Numbered from the stretch's first letter, positions 31,646-42,950 are shown. The stretch: DNA of 64,000 nt from Pararge aegeria (GCF_905163445.1 NC_053181.1:5952001-6016000); one strand, 5' to 3'. Notes: a model not told the origin generated them from the sequence alone. Numbers and translations are program-made.

Positions 31646-31809
31646 AAATCTACAGGCAAGGGGATACATGCCGTTGCAACGCATCACCACGCTATATGTA
31701 CTATACGTAGTCCATACGCAGTAGTGTGTATAGTGTATACAGTATTGCTTACTACGTTACACATGTCAGGATAGGCTTTTAACTATTTTTAACAGCAAAA
31801 TATGTCTTG

Positions 31810-32030
31810 ACTTTTATTACACTTTAGCCCTCAACTGTAATCTCACCTGGTAGCAAGTGATGATGCCGTCTGAGATGGTAGCAGGCTGACTTGTTAGGGA
31901 GTATGGTAGTCATACCCCTAATCGGTTTCAACGCGACATCGCACCGGAACACTAAATCGCTTAGCGGCACGTCTTTGTCGGTAGGGTGGTAACTAGCCAC
32001 GGCCAAAGCCTCCCACCAGACAATTCAGGA
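31810..32030 (-). mobile_element. SINE S3 body, minus strand, head missing
   Basis: CCCTCAACTGTAATCTCACC, GTGATGATGCCGTCTGAGAT, ACATCGCACCGGAACACTAA and GGTAACTAGCCACGGCC are the S3 3' two thirds. It ends at CTCCCACCAGACAATTCAGG without the tRNA-like head. Confidence 0.8.
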
Positions 32031-32202
32031 AGTGTAAGTGTGCAGCCTCCGATAAACAAAGCAAAATCACTTTCATTATACCACATCTGACATCTACTGT
32101 TGTAATAAGGTCTTTTATTTCTTATACAAAACAATTTCAATGTTCCTCATCGGCCACAAATTTTTTCAGCCTCTGGGTGTTTACATGTATATTAAAAGTA
32201 TT

Positions 32203-32530
32203 CAAATAAATAAATACACCACGACACTACACACATCGCCATGTAGCCCCAAAGTAAGCGTAGCGTGTTATGGGTACTAAGATAGCTGATAAATATTTAT
32301 ATGAATATAATACACATAAATACTTATAATATACAGATAAACACTCAGACACTGAAAAACAATCATGTTCATCACACAAGCATTTTCCAGTTGTGGGAAT
32401 CGAACCCACGGCCTTTGACTCAAAAAAGCAGTCAGAAAGCAGATTTACGTATATTATTCAAAAAAATATTTCATCAGTCATCTCAGTACCCATATCACAA
32501 GCTACGCTTACTTTGGGATTCGGAAAATAT
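32203..32530 (-). mobile_element. Two SINE S2 pieces in head-to-head inverted arrangement
   Basis: 32203-32442 is S2 on the minus strand, missing the A-box end. 32446-32530 is an S2 3' end on the plus strand (ATCAGTCATCTCAGTACCCA, CACAAGCTACGCTTACTTTG). The two form an imperfect inverted repeat of about 80 bp at their outer ends. Confidence 0.8.
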
Positions 32531-33002
32531 ATGTGTGAAAACCCGTTACGTTAAAGTATTTCTGCTCAATACAGTCATAAGTACAAGGATTAGGAAAACT
32601 ATGGAACCCATCATAAATTTAAAGATGCAAAACATCTGCATTTGAAACGTGGGTTAGCGGCAAAGGCGGGCGAGATTAAAAACGGTCGGGGCGCCATAAC
32701 GACCGTCCTTTAAATTTAAACCTATACATTTAAAGCCATACATTTAAAGCCATAGATTTAGAGAATCATCTGTCACGAACATTACGCATTCGCACTTTAC
32801 TAAAGGTTTAATCCTGCACTTGAAATATGTTTGGGGTGGGGCGTCGGGAATCGAATACGGGACAGTTCAATGGCTAGTGAAAGATTAGAGCGTTTTGTTG
32901 GGGTCGCACAAAACTAGATTGGACTGTGGGGTATGTTTTTGATTTTGCTAAGAATTCTGATGTGAAACTTTCTTAGGTTAGAAGGTTATATTATTTTTTT
33001 AT
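32531..33002. other. Stretch without gene; short triplicated motif
   Basis: CATTTAAAGCCATA-like units repeat three times at 32723-32760. The segment 32838-32885 (GGGAATCGAATACGGGACAG) looks like a tRNA/SINE head remnant on the minus strand. Confidence 0.4.
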
Positions 33003-33265
33003 TACTCTACAATTCAGTCCTGTATTGACTAACCTTCCCTACTGAGTAGTGATGCTGCGGTTAAAGATAGGAATGGGTGAACCTGCTAGCGGTATGGCAG
33101 TTATATAATGCAAATACCCCTAATTACTCGTAGTTAAAATCGCTTGGCGTCTCTTTCGGTAGGACTGTAACTAGCCTCAGTTGAAACCTCTGACAGATCA
33201 ACATTCAAAAACTATAAATTCGAGGATCGAAGCCGGAACCACTTATAGCTGCAGTGTCACTAATA
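33003..33265 (-). mobile_element. Diverged SINE S3, minus strand
   Basis: TAGTGATGCTGCGGTTAAAG, GGTATGGCAG, ATCGCTTGGCGTCTCTTTCG, GTAGGACTGTAACTAGCCTC and GGATCGAAGCCGGAACCACT keep the S3 order but with many changes. This is an old copy. Confidence 0.65.
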
Positions 33266-34143
33266 AGCATTACAAATGCGAAAGTATGTTTCTTTTATCC
33301 TATTTCACGCAAAAAAGAACAATGCATTTGTTTTAATGTGATCATGCACCGAAATTAAAGGAATATAATTAGGATCCTAGAAGGTCCTATGCTACCTAGT
33401 TTTTCTATGAATCACTAAATTTAATACAAGAAATAAATGTTGGTTTCACTCGCGTGTGTAATGCTCCGAGTAAATATATTGGTTAAACGGAAAAGCGTAA
33501 AAATGATACCGTCTGAATGATACATCGAGGCGTTCTCAGTTTTTATGGCTATAGGCCACTAGGGGCTCTGCGGAAATTGTTTTACGCTGTGGTTTTTATA
33601 AAATTTTCAAATGAATTTTAGTAGGTTATTTTCACATCACATAGTACTTTCACATTATTTACATAGATAGATAGATAAATTCTTTATTGCACACAATTAA
33701 GGGATAATATTGGAAACAGTAATGCAAGAAAAATAAAAAATCGCAAAGGCGGTTTTCTCGGTTTAAGCGATATTTATTTAGGTATATGTATAGTCAGTAC
33801 TTAGCGTAAAGTAAAATATAATGGCGTGTATCCCACAGCAGGTGGTGTGGTGTATATTTATTTAGGAAAACCTGAGCTAAGACATTTTTTCATGTCCAAG
33901 TTTCTACGTTGTGAGCTAAGTAAATGTTCAGCTTATTACAGGTTTTCACAACGTTTACAAATAATTTCAAAATTAATTACATTTTAAATATAACTGCATT
34001 ACAAAATAAATATCTAAAAATAAAAATGTTGTTTATAAATGAAAATAGTTTCTTCTTAAACATTTCTCTTGCTGTCGCCCATTGATTAAAATATACACAA
34101 AGCTATTGTTGTATATATACGATCGAGTCACTTTAAAATAAAA
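33266..34143. other. AT-rich stretch with one LINE tail
   Basis: No gene is supported. 33662-33775 is a family T LINE tail on the minus strand: (TAGA)n, AAATTCTTTATTGCACACAA, ATCGCAAAGGCGGTTTTCTC. Confidence 0.55.
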
Positions 34144-34402
34144 TTAAATAAATAAATAATAAATATACTACGACAATACACACATCACCATCTAGCCCCA
34201 AAGTAAGCGTAGCTTGTGTTATGATGGGTACTAAGATAGCTGTTGAATATTTTTATGAATATAATACATATAAATACTTATAATATACAGATAAATACCC
34301 AGACACTGAAAAACAATCATGTTCATCACACAAACATTTTCCAGTTCTGGGAATCGAACCCACGGCCTAGGACTCAGAAAGCAGGGTCTGCGCCAGTCGG
34401 CA
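34144..34402 (-). mobile_element. SINE S2 copy, minus strand
   Basis: AAATATACTACGACAATACA, AAAGTAAGCGTAGCTTGTGT, CCAGACACTGAAAAACAATC, GAATCGAACCCACGGCC and a shortened A-box end GGTCTGCGCCAGTCGGC are seen. The frame 34319-34594 only translates its edge. Confidence 0.85.
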
Positions 34403-34599
34403 GTCAATTGTGAGTGTCAAAGTTGTAACAGCTCTGGGAACGGCAGCCGGTCCCCACAGGCCGGGTTACGAAAATCAGACCCCAGAGAGCACGCTGCATC
34501 CAACCTGCATATGTGCATAGAATGGTCCGCACTATGCCTTACTGAACATAGAATAAAATGTACGTATTATAACAACTATTTTTCGGTGTGGTAACAGAA

Positions 34600-34672
34600 C
34601 GCAATATAGTTGTCACCACCCGTTCTCTTCCCGCGGGTGTCGACGAACGTGTGAACGAGCAGCAGCTTGCTC
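34600..34672 (+). mobile_element. LINE 3' tail family D scrap
   Basis: CAATATAGTTGTCACCACCC, CTTCCCGCGGGTGTCGACGA and ACGAGCAGCAGC are the D-tail core, wedged between two S2 copies. Confidence 0.5.
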
Positions 34673-34681
34673 TGTTCTACT

Positions 34682-34928
34682 AAATAAATAAATATACTAC
34701 GACAATCTACCCATCGCCATCTAGTCCCAAAGTGAGCGTAGCTTGTGTTATGGGTACTAAGATAACTGATGAATAATTTTTATGAATATATATATACATA
34801 AATACTTATTATATATAGATAAACACCCAGACACTGAAAAACATTCATGTTCATCACACAAATATTGTACAGTTGTGGGAATCGAACCCACGGCCTTGGA
34901 CTCAGAAAGCAGGGTCGCTGCCCACTGC
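34682..34928 (-). mobile_element. SINE S2 copy, minus strand
   Basis: AAATATACTACGACAATCTA, AAAGTGAGCGTAGCTTGTGT, GTTGTGGGAATCGAACCCAC and GCAGGGTCGCTGCCCACTGC are present, ending just inside the A box. It has the same orientation as the copy 280 bp upstream. Confidence 0.85.
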
Positions 34929-36091
34929 AATTTAAATGAAACCGAAATATAAAACAGACCATCTTTTTAGCGCTTTGAAAAAACAGATACAAATATAATA
35001 TAAAAGCTTTTGCCCAAAGCTTCACTCGCGTGAAATTGGACGGATTTTGAACAAAGTAAGAGCAATACTTAATTATAACTTTTTCTTTTGATATATTTTT
35101 GTCTTTTAAACTGCTACATTTTCTTCTAAAACCGTCCTGAGGTTATTTAGCGATGCATGAAGACAACTAATAAAATATTATTGTTAAGACTGTTTTTATA
35201 TGAAAACGGTATTTCTTTAATTTTTATTGTTAGATTTTAGGAATAGAAAAAAATGTGTGGTGAAATAAAATATAAAAAATGTATTTTAATATTATTAAAC
35301 CAGCTTTACAGTCATATGTTATGAAAAGATTTTTTACAAAATAAGACACGTAAGAAAATAAATTACAAATCAAAAGTTGCAATTTACGCTTGCTCCTGTT
35401 TTAACCCATCCTGTCTCGCACCGGAGCCTGCAATGAAGTTATCAAGATATTTGGGGGCCCGCACGACGGGGGCCGTACAAAAAAGCTAACTCGTCGCAGA
35501 ATTGCGTTACGTTTGTTAGGGGAGATCATAAAGCAAAAAGCCGGGGAGTAGACATATGCGCCATCATCTACCGCTAAATGTGCCAGTGGTTGCCGTTGTG
35601 TAGAAGTGTTAAAATGAGTTCGCTTCAACTCTATACACCATTATGCTACATACTACATGCTTCAGGAAATATTATATTTTATTAGTACATTTTATTTTGG
35701 GTTATCAAGCAAGATGTTTTAATAACTTCCACAAAAAAAATGACTCATTTTTCGCTATTCTCCTCCAGAAAACAGTGAAGTAGGTAGCAATAGCATGCTT
35801 CTGTATTAACATCGAATAAATGAGCAAGAAAAGCGTTTTTTACCCAAACGCTTCTCCAACCCAATCCTTTGAAATACGTTTGTATTTCAGAGGATTTCTT
35901 TTGACGTTTACGAGTAACTTAGTGCGCGAAAACCTAGACCAAATAATTGTAGCCCTCCGTTGTGGATTAGCCAGCAAGTCCATCACTCATTGAAAAACTT
36001 TACGAAGAAATCAAGATATCAACAAACAACATGTTCAGGAGTGGTAAATGCACATGATAAAATTATAATTCAATTCATATTATAAGTTTTA
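34929..36091. other. Unique stretch
   Basis: 35400-35640 has higher GC and a 75-residue minus frame (35401-35628, containing AHLAVDDGAYVYSPAFCFMI) that I do not recognise. It could be part of an unknown repeat or an exon, but I have no positive evidence. Confidence 0.3.
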
Positions 36092-36251
36092 CCTACGATC
36101 AGTGGCGTGCATTGAGTTTCTTACCAGGGTATGCATACTGCAGGAAAATTTAATAAAACGGCTAAAATTCTCCTCTCATACGAGTTATATATCAATTTTA
36201 GGGTAGGAAGTGCTTTTGTGCATGTATGAAGTGCACGCCACTGCCTACGAT
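36092..36251. mobile_element. hAT-type MITE (144 bp) with 8-bp target duplication
   Basis: The element 36100-36243 begins CAGTGGCGTGCATTGAG and ends GTGCACGCCACTG. The flanks 36092-36099 and 36244-36251 are both CCTACGAT. It is the shortest of the three copies, with interior similarity to the others only in the GGGTATGCAT and TCTCATACGAGTTATA parts. Confidence 0.9.
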
Positions 36252-36595
36252 GCATCTGTAGAAAGTCCGACGACAAATTGGCAATTAACATAAACAGCTT
36301 CATTTAATTACTTAAACTTAGTGGTCCGATACTTTGCAGAGGAATATTACATGTATAGTCTCCCCCGCGAGTTAGGAGCCCACTACTTTTTAGGGGAGAT
36401 CTGCAAATAGTGAATAATGTATAACTGTCTTATTCACACTAAAAGTTTAAACTCCCTCTATTGACAGAACAATCGCTGGGTGCGAATGATGGATGCTCGA
36501 AACAGTTAGGTTTATTGTCTTCGAATTCATAATGTACACTACCCCAAGTATTTATTAATGCTATTTGTGTAAGAACACTGGCAAGGCTTAATTCA

Positions 36596-36812
36596 AATTC
36601 AAAATTTCTTGATTCATGTAGGCCTATCACAGGCACTTATAAAGCGTTCATACTCGTACATATGTTTAAATAATTTTAAGAGGATAATAACTTCGTTCGC
36701 CAACTTAAACCTAGAGCTCCGAGAGTTCCAAACGCGCTCTGTTCTAAGAAGAGCCCACAACAAAGTAAGCTGGGTATTTTTTTTTTGTTATCACCATCTT
36801 ACAGTACCTAAG
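36596..36812 (-). mobile_element. LINE 3' tail family B, minus strand
   Basis: TTCAAATTCAAAATTTCTTG at the left is the tail. GATAATAACTTCGTTCGCCA, GAGTTCCAAACGCGCTCTGT and TTGTTATCACCATCTTACAG follow. The plus frame 36609-36824 is its shadow. Confidence 0.7.
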
Positions 36813-36987
36813 CTAGATCTCTAGATATAGGAATGTATATGTCACTATCATAGAATGGTGAAGGCATTTAAGGTCTACAGTTCTGAGTAAGCAATTTTAA
36901 ATAATTTAAAGTTTTTATTTAATTTTTATTAAATATTATGCAGATAACATAACTGATAATTTAATAAGTATTAAATCCTCTACCCAC

Positions 36988-37118
36988 CTAACCACGGCCG
37001 AAGCCTAGAACAGCCCAGAAAAATTCTGATATTATGAATTCTATAACTGCTCTAGCAAGGGCTCGAATCCGGAAACTCCACTTAAAAGATAACATCGCTC
37101 ACCACTGCGCCAAAGACG
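36988..37118 (-). mobile_element. SINE S3 fragment with head, minus strand
   Basis: AACCACGGCCGAAGCCTAGA, AGCAAGGGCTCGAATCCGGA (B box, eroded) and GCTCACCACTGCGCCAAAGA (A box) are present. Most of the body is gone. Confidence 0.7.
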
Positions 37119-38014
37119 AGGTCGCGGTTGAAATCGCGGGCAAATGTTACCTTAAAATGTTAATATGAACTAGTACAATTCTTATCGAAAGCTAACAACT
37201 TTTCTTTTATAATGAGTGATACTTTCAATTACACGATAAATAACCTTAGTCGCTACGAAATAAAGCCTGATTTACCATATTCGATAGAAAGTCTAGATTA
37301 AGGAAAAGCCTCAATGGGACACGCTGATGACTTCTGCTCCAGATCCCACTCATTAGCTGCGGAGACAATACTGCTCTTACCCACTCATCGATGCCTGTTT
37401 GTGCTTTGAATCGGTGTGTTAGCTTTTCCGTTCTGTCCCTTAATTAACTTTTATAGTAGCTTTTCTGATTGTTCAAATTCAAAAATTCCAAATTTAAATA
37501 AAATTTTAATAAGTAATTTAATTTTAATAAGTAAGTCCAGTTTGTAAGCACTTTTAAAACCGTCAAGTCAGTCTGTTTGTAGTGATTCAACCACTGGTTC
37601 GGAAGGCAGATTCATCAGAACCTCAGATTATAGCTCAGTAAATATACAATATTTGTATTTGTTTTTTTGTGAAGGTTGCCTTAAAGACTATTAAATTTAC
37701 CGGTAGAAAACGTATCTTATAATCTCATTCAAATCCTCGGGATGCAAGCTATGACTTTCTTTGCTAAATTTTGTTAAGATAGCGCTTACTGCTTCCCACA
37801 AAAGGAACATTTCTTTGTATAGAATCCCTCGGGACCATCCCTTGGTGATTTCTCGGATAAAAATAAACTAATATTATACTTAATATACAATATCAATTTC
37901 AACGAGGCCGATCTTAGTGCCACACATAATCAGATTCGGTGCTGTGGTTGCACCGAGCATACGTAACATACAAACAAACAGACACATTTGCATGAAGTAT
38001 AAGTAGATATAAAT
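37119..38014. other. Unique stretch with a LINE tail A piece
   Basis: 37528-37650 is family A on the minus strand (AAGTCCAGTTTGTAAGCACT, CAACCACTGGTTCGGAAGGC). The rest, including 37280-37440, has no recognisable content. Confidence 0.5.
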
Positions 38015-38283
38015 CATCATCATCATATAAACTCATTACCGGCCGAATACAGGTCACGGGTCTCTTCCCACAATGAGAAAGGGTTACGGAAGGTCGTGGT
38101 CCACCACGCTCGCCCAGTGCGGATTGGTGGAATCACCTTTCAGAACATTATAGAGAACTCTCAGGTATGCAGGTTTACTCACGATGTTTCCCTTCACCAT
38201 TGAAATGTGATGTTTTAATTGATGAAAACGCTAATAACTTAGAAATGTGAAGTCAAAGTCGTTCCCACTGGGCTATCACCGCG
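38015..38283 (-). mobile_element. SINE S1 copy, minus strand
   Basis: (ATC)n tail, CTCATTACCGGCCGAATACA, CCAGTGCGGATTGGTGGAAT, GAACTCTCAGGTATGCAGGT and ACTGGGCTATCACCGC give the complete S1 order on the minus strand, with the B box eroded. Confidence 0.85.
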
Positions 38284-38398
38284 TAGATATGCATAAAGGA
38301 ACTCATTTGGGGGCCACTTCGATGTCTATATGTACGTCCGATCATAGGCAAGCCGTTTAAAGAAGGTCTCTAAACTGCCTATTAAGTTAAATCTCATA

Positions 38399-38552
38399 CA
38401 GAATAAATATACTACGAAAAAACACACATCGCAATCTAGCCCCAAAGTAAACGTTAGCTTGTGTTATGGGTACTAAAATGACTGATGACTGATATACATA
38501 AATACTTATAATATACATATAACACCCAGACACAGACAATCATTCATGTTCA
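38399..38552 (-). mobile_element. SINE S2 3' part, minus strand
   Basis: AAATATACTACGAAAAAACA, CAAAGTAAACGTTAGCTTGT and CACCCAGACACAGACAATCA are present. The tRNA-like head is cut off at about 38552. Confidence 0.8.
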
Positions 38553-40526
38553 AAAAGACGAATCATTATTTATTTATTTCCCGTAATGCGTTATATGCAA
38601 TTCTAAGGATTTAAAAAAACTTAATCACGTACGTGTTAGCACGTATTTAAAGTAATAACTTTCCCAATGTGCACTCGATATTTACCTACTGCATTTTCGT
38701 ATACCGATTTATAGTTTTCAATCTGCATTATAATTACGATTGTTTGATGAAAACGCTGCGGCGTTCGAATTAAATGTTTAATACATATTACCTGCGGTTT
38801 AATGCCTACGCTGATCTAAGGCTGGCAGTAGGAAAAAAAACTATTATTAATACTCATTTCAGAAAAGTTTAATAGAGAACCTTTATGTATAATCCAAATT
38901 AAAAAAAAACAATTCAAATTAATTCACGCTCAATCAAAAATCTTGAAATTGAGAAACAAGCAATCAACCAAAGGAAATCATTGTGATTGGCAGTCCCAAC
39001 TTTTTACACATGTTTGTTATTCAATAAATGAATAATGGTAAATGTGGTTAAACATAGTAGATACGTTTTATAGCCAAAGTTCACTTTGGCAATACCAGTT
39101 CAGTCATTATGCAGTCTTAGATCTAACGTGCTTCACAAAATAGGTACAATTCGGTATCTATTTCTTGAAATTGGCACTCCACTTAAGGTGTTCTAAATGC
39201 TGTTTATTTGTATTTCAGGTGTTACGCAACTTTCCAATACGCCCATCAGTAGATGCGCGTGTGAGCGATTTAGTTTCTTCGGACGAAACAATACTATTTT
39301 CCTATCATCTGACTGAGTGATAGTAGCTTTTACAGGCATTTAGAAAAAAAACCCCATTCTATAAAAAAATTATTGAGTTACTTTACAGAAGATAGTGCAC
39401 GGGATTTCCTTCTTACTGATTAATAGTTTCATAGTAATTTTATACAGGAGTATCAACCCTATTACGTTAAATTCGTACAGAGCTTTAGCGTATAACTGTA
39501 TTAAAATTTATTTTGCGTAACAAATAAAAACTTAGTGCAGTCAACTCTGCACAGACTAAAAATTGGAAATAAAAGTCAGATGTGTGAATTTTAAATATGC
39601 ATACGAATCTGGAATGGTAACCTAAAAAAATGCAGATTGCGTTAGTAAAACATAAAATGTAAATTTCTCTATAATATCACTGAGATTCGAGTTTTTTATT
39701 TAACTCGAGAAAATGATTAATTATTTTTACATCAAATAGAAAGGCAAGAAAATCTTACTATCTCCCCGGAGTAAGGAAATTTGGTATTCCTTCGTGCCTT
39801 GGTTGTAATGTTATGGAATCCCAAAAAGAACGAACCTGCTCGTATCCAATGATTAAAAGAACCATTAACACGGAATAAATTCGTTTACTTTACTTGGCCA
39901 TACATGCAAATTTAATAGCTGATTCTTGAATAGTCTGGTAAGAACGCTTACCATTTCTTCGAATGTATTTGCTTCAAACTTAACTTTAGTACAGTAAGAA
40001 CACAGAGCGAGTTTTCTTTCTGTCTTTATAACGCTCAAAGCCCAAAGTATTTTACATTCGAGACGGTGTTCATATATTTTTGCCTACGTATTTTAAACGT
40101 GCCTAGTCTACGCTTTATATGGGCCAGCTCATTTCCTGTCTAGGGCATGGGAATAAAATAAAAAAGTTGACGCCTAACAAAGGCGGCTATGAACCGAGGT
40201 ATTTGCACTCGGCTTTAATCAATGAAGTTCTGAAACGATCGCTCTCCACAAAGGCAATAAATGAAGTCCTATGAAATGTAGAACGTTGTGGAAGACTTTG
40301 TTAAAGCACTTGTATATGACTTTTGTTGTATGTTACTAGTTTTGTGTAGTGTTTGTAGTTACTTTTATCACAGTTAATATGGAAATGCATCATCAACATC
40401 CTATAAAACCTCCTTCCTCAGAGGAAAGAGGATTATATATCATGAACCCACCATTATGGGGAGCGAGTAGGGTACTGGGAGTTTTTAAACGAAAACTCAG
40501 TATGTACCTAAGAAATTTTGGCCAGA
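38553..40526. other. Long unique AT-rich stretch
   Basis: No repeat family or coding frame is recognised over nearly 2 kb, the second longest such block in the window. It is a candidate for true host intergenic or intronic sequence. Confidence 0.4.
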
Positions 40527-40558
40527 TTCTGGGTCGATTGCCGGCAATCGACCCAGAA
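40527..40558. repeat. Perfect 32-bp palindrome without spacer
   Basis: TTCTGGGTCGATTGCC is followed immediately by its exact reverse complement. The frame 40349-40573 reads through it, with no other coding support. Confidence 0.95.
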
Positions 40559-40672
40559 CTTCATAATTCTTAGTTGACTATGTTTATCACTAGGCCATGA
40601 GGTAGTTCTATGCATACCTATTCCTCATAATCATGGACGTACATGGAATAATGGACGTCCACTGCAGGCCGA

Positions 40673-40771
40673 CGTATAAGCTGTGCACTTCAGGACATAT
40701 AAGCTGTGCACTGCAGGACATATAAGCTGTGCACTGCAGGACATATAAGCAGTGCACTGCAGGACATATAA
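40673..40771. repeat. 23-bp tandem repeat abutting a SINE head
   Basis: The unit TATAAGCTGTGCACTGCAGG plus ACA occurs four times with two substitutions. A fifth partial copy (TATAAGC) runs straight into GCGCAGTGGG, the A box of the S1 copy. The unit contains GTGCAC and CTGCAG palindromes. Confidence 0.9.
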
Positions 40772-41056
40772 GCGCAGTGGGTAGGAGCTCGACTTCACTT
40801 TCGGGGGGCCGAGTTTGAATCTCAGCACGCACCTCTAACTTTTCTAAGTTATGTATAAGTAATTAAAAATATCACTTGCTTCTACGGTGACAAATATCGT
40901 GAGGAAACCTTCATGCCTAAAAGTTCTACCTAATGTTCTTAAAGGTATGTGGAGTCCACTAATCCGCACTCGGCCAGCGGTGGACTACGGCCTTAATCCC
41001 TTCTCATTGTAGGAGGAGACCCGTGCCCTGTAGTGAGCCGATAATGGGTCGATATG
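40768..41056 (+). mobile_element. SINE S1, near full-length copy
   Basis: GCGCAGTGGGTAGGAGCTCG (A box), CGAGTTTGAATCTCAGCACG (B box), ATATCGTGAGGAAACCTTCA and GTGGAGTCCACTAATCCGCA lead to GATAATGGGTCGATATGATG. The first bases of the usual head are replaced by the tandem repeat. Confidence 0.85.
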
Positions 41057-41262
41057 ATGACTGCTAGACAAAGGTCTTTTGAAGGAAGTTCCAAATACCA
41101 CGGTCTTGAGCCGCTTGGGTCCAGAGGCTTGACATATCTCCAAACGCTGCGTTTACCGCTACGAGATCGCCGTTCCAGCTACTTGAGACGCCAAACGTCC
41201 ATCGGTTCTCCGAGCCCCGCCCACTGCCGCTTTAGATTCGCGACTCTTTAAGCTTGGTCCGT
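41050..41262 (-). pseudogene. Degraded C-terminus of an RTE-type LINE
   Basis: The minus strand has the RTE C-terminal order: AAAGCGGCAGTGGGCGGGGC (KRQWAG), GAGAACCGATGGACGTTTGG, TAAACGCAGCG (GKRSV), and a 3' end AAAAGACCTTTGTCTAGCAG. Several frameshifts are present. It abuts the S1 tail head-on. Confidence 0.6.
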
Positions 41263-42344
41263 AGCTCTGGTTCTTCTTTTAATAAGTAGGATAAAAATAT
41301 CATCTACCTTCAATAATATGCTGCAATTAAAGTTTTTTTACCACTTGTATGTAACTTATGAAAAAAAACCTGTGATTACTGCTGCACCTCTCTTCATATT
41401 AAAATCTAATGTCCTTTCACATCCTTAATCTACTTATGTAAGAAAAACTGAGTAAATTACCTATTGCATAGCTTTATGACTTCATCACGAAGGGAATAAA
41501 ACAAAAAGAAAACTCTCTTATATTCATCTCATCACAAAATCTACTTAAAGTACATTGAGGAAAACAGACATTTCTACAAAGTTTGAGATAACTTGTCAGT
41601 TATAAAAGTCCATAAAATAAAAGAGGAGCTCGTCGTTCAGGGAAATGAAACCAACTTTTTCCCGACAACTTGAATTTGATCGTCGGTCGCTCAACATTCA
41701 TAAACATGATCGTAATCCAGTGACCCAGTTTGTATTAAGTTTGATTTGCTTATTTTTTAGGCCTCTATGTAAATATTTTCAATAGAATTTTCCTTCCAAC
41801 ACTTTTTTATATGGCTTTAAATAACTTCGGGTATAAAAAAGTTACAACGCTACATTTTTCATTACATTATGGTAGTACCTATTAATGTATGGTTTCATTT
41901 TATTGACAAAGTTTTGAATTATTTTTTTAGTTTGTTGTGTTTTTTTTATTTCCGAAACGTTATAAAATGCTTTAGAAATGTTATACGTATATGGCATATA
42001 ACTGTAGAAACGGAGGAAGTAAAAACGTGAAAATATTTATTTATTAAACTTTTATTTATTCTCTTTTTATAACTTCTTGTACGTATAACTGAGGATGCAG
42101 TTTGATTCTGTACAAATTTTCTATACACTGCCTTTTATATTTCTTTAAGCATCTAATTATACCTAGCACGTCACAAAAACCGATGGAGTGTAATTGTCCT
42201 TACAAAATAACTAGGGACGTATTATAGATAAATAGCATTGAATATGTCCATATATGAACGCCTATCGTTTGTAACGACGATGACAAAGCTCTACTAGACC
42301 GCGTACTGAGTGCAGCCGTGTATCTTATTTTTCTATGTCCGAAA
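41263..42344. other. AT-rich stretch, no gene
   Basis: Nothing is recognised. Confidence 0.35.
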
Positions 42345-42440
42345 AGAGCAACTGCTAAGTTTATTTCCGGCTTCCTCTCGGTAGTATCTGCCTTCCGAAC
42401 CGGTGGTAGAATCTCTACAAAAATACGAGTAAGTACATAC
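42345..42440 (+). mobile_element. LINE 3' tail family A fragment, plus strand
   Basis: AGCAACTGCTAAGTTTATTT, TCCTCTCGGTAGTATCTGCC and TTCCGAACCGGTGGTAGAAT match family A in plus orientation. The minus frame 42333-42674 covers this and the neighbouring TIR element and is not a gene. Confidence 0.65.
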
Positions 42441-42489
42441 TCTACGTGAAAAAGTGCTTCTTACATCAAGGCCTGCAACCAATAAAATA

Positions 42490-42735
42490 GTTTTGATTAT
42501 TTTTCCGACCCAAATATCGACCAATAGAATTGCACCATTCGACGTCACGTGGTACAACCTACATGGTATTATACTGATAATTTTTTGAAAATTTTCTCTG
42601 GTAGTTGCTATATATATTTTGCTATATTTATTCATTATGAAATTCTTATTTGTTAACTGTACATTTCGTCTCATGGTGCAATTCTATTGGCCGACATTTG
42701 GGACGGAAAATTATCGGGAAATACCCGATAATTTT
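42490..42735. mobile_element. Putative small TIR element ending in a hairpin
   Basis: 42501-42538 (TTTTCCGACCCAAATATCGA then CCAATAGAATTGCACCAT) is repeated in inverted form at 42673-42710 with about four mismatches over 38 bp. A perfect 12-bp hairpin follows at 42707-42718/42724-42735, with loop AAATA. The interior is AT-rich and non-coding. Target duplication is unclear. Confidence 0.6.
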
Positions 42736-42760
42736 GAAGCTCTTGTGGTATTATAAGTGA

Positions 42761-42950
42761 ATATTGGATAGAAGCAGGCGTTACTTTACGGAAATCCATG
42801 ATATATTATGAAAATTAAGCTTAATTTGCTATAGTCCGCGAAAAGCAGGAGAATCTCTATGGTGTAATTGATTGAAGAAAGTATAAATTACACCAAACAG
42901 ATTCTCTTGCTTTTCGCGGACTATAGCAAATTAAGCTTAAGTTTCATAAA
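42761..42950. repeat. Foldback family FB, compact hairpin copy
   Basis: The left end ATATTGGATAGAAGCAGGCG is followed by TTACTTTACGGAAATCC. The arm from AAAATTAAGCTTAATTTGCT to ATGGTGTAATT is mirrored by AATTACACCAAACAG to TTAAGCTTAAGTTTCAT. The arms are about 60 bp with few mismatches and a loop of about 15 nt. The central module found in other copies is deleted. Confidence 0.85.

Noticed and set aside
40673..40771. CRISPR array
   Set aside because: The units are contiguous 23-bp tandem repeats without unique spacers, in eukaryotic sequence.
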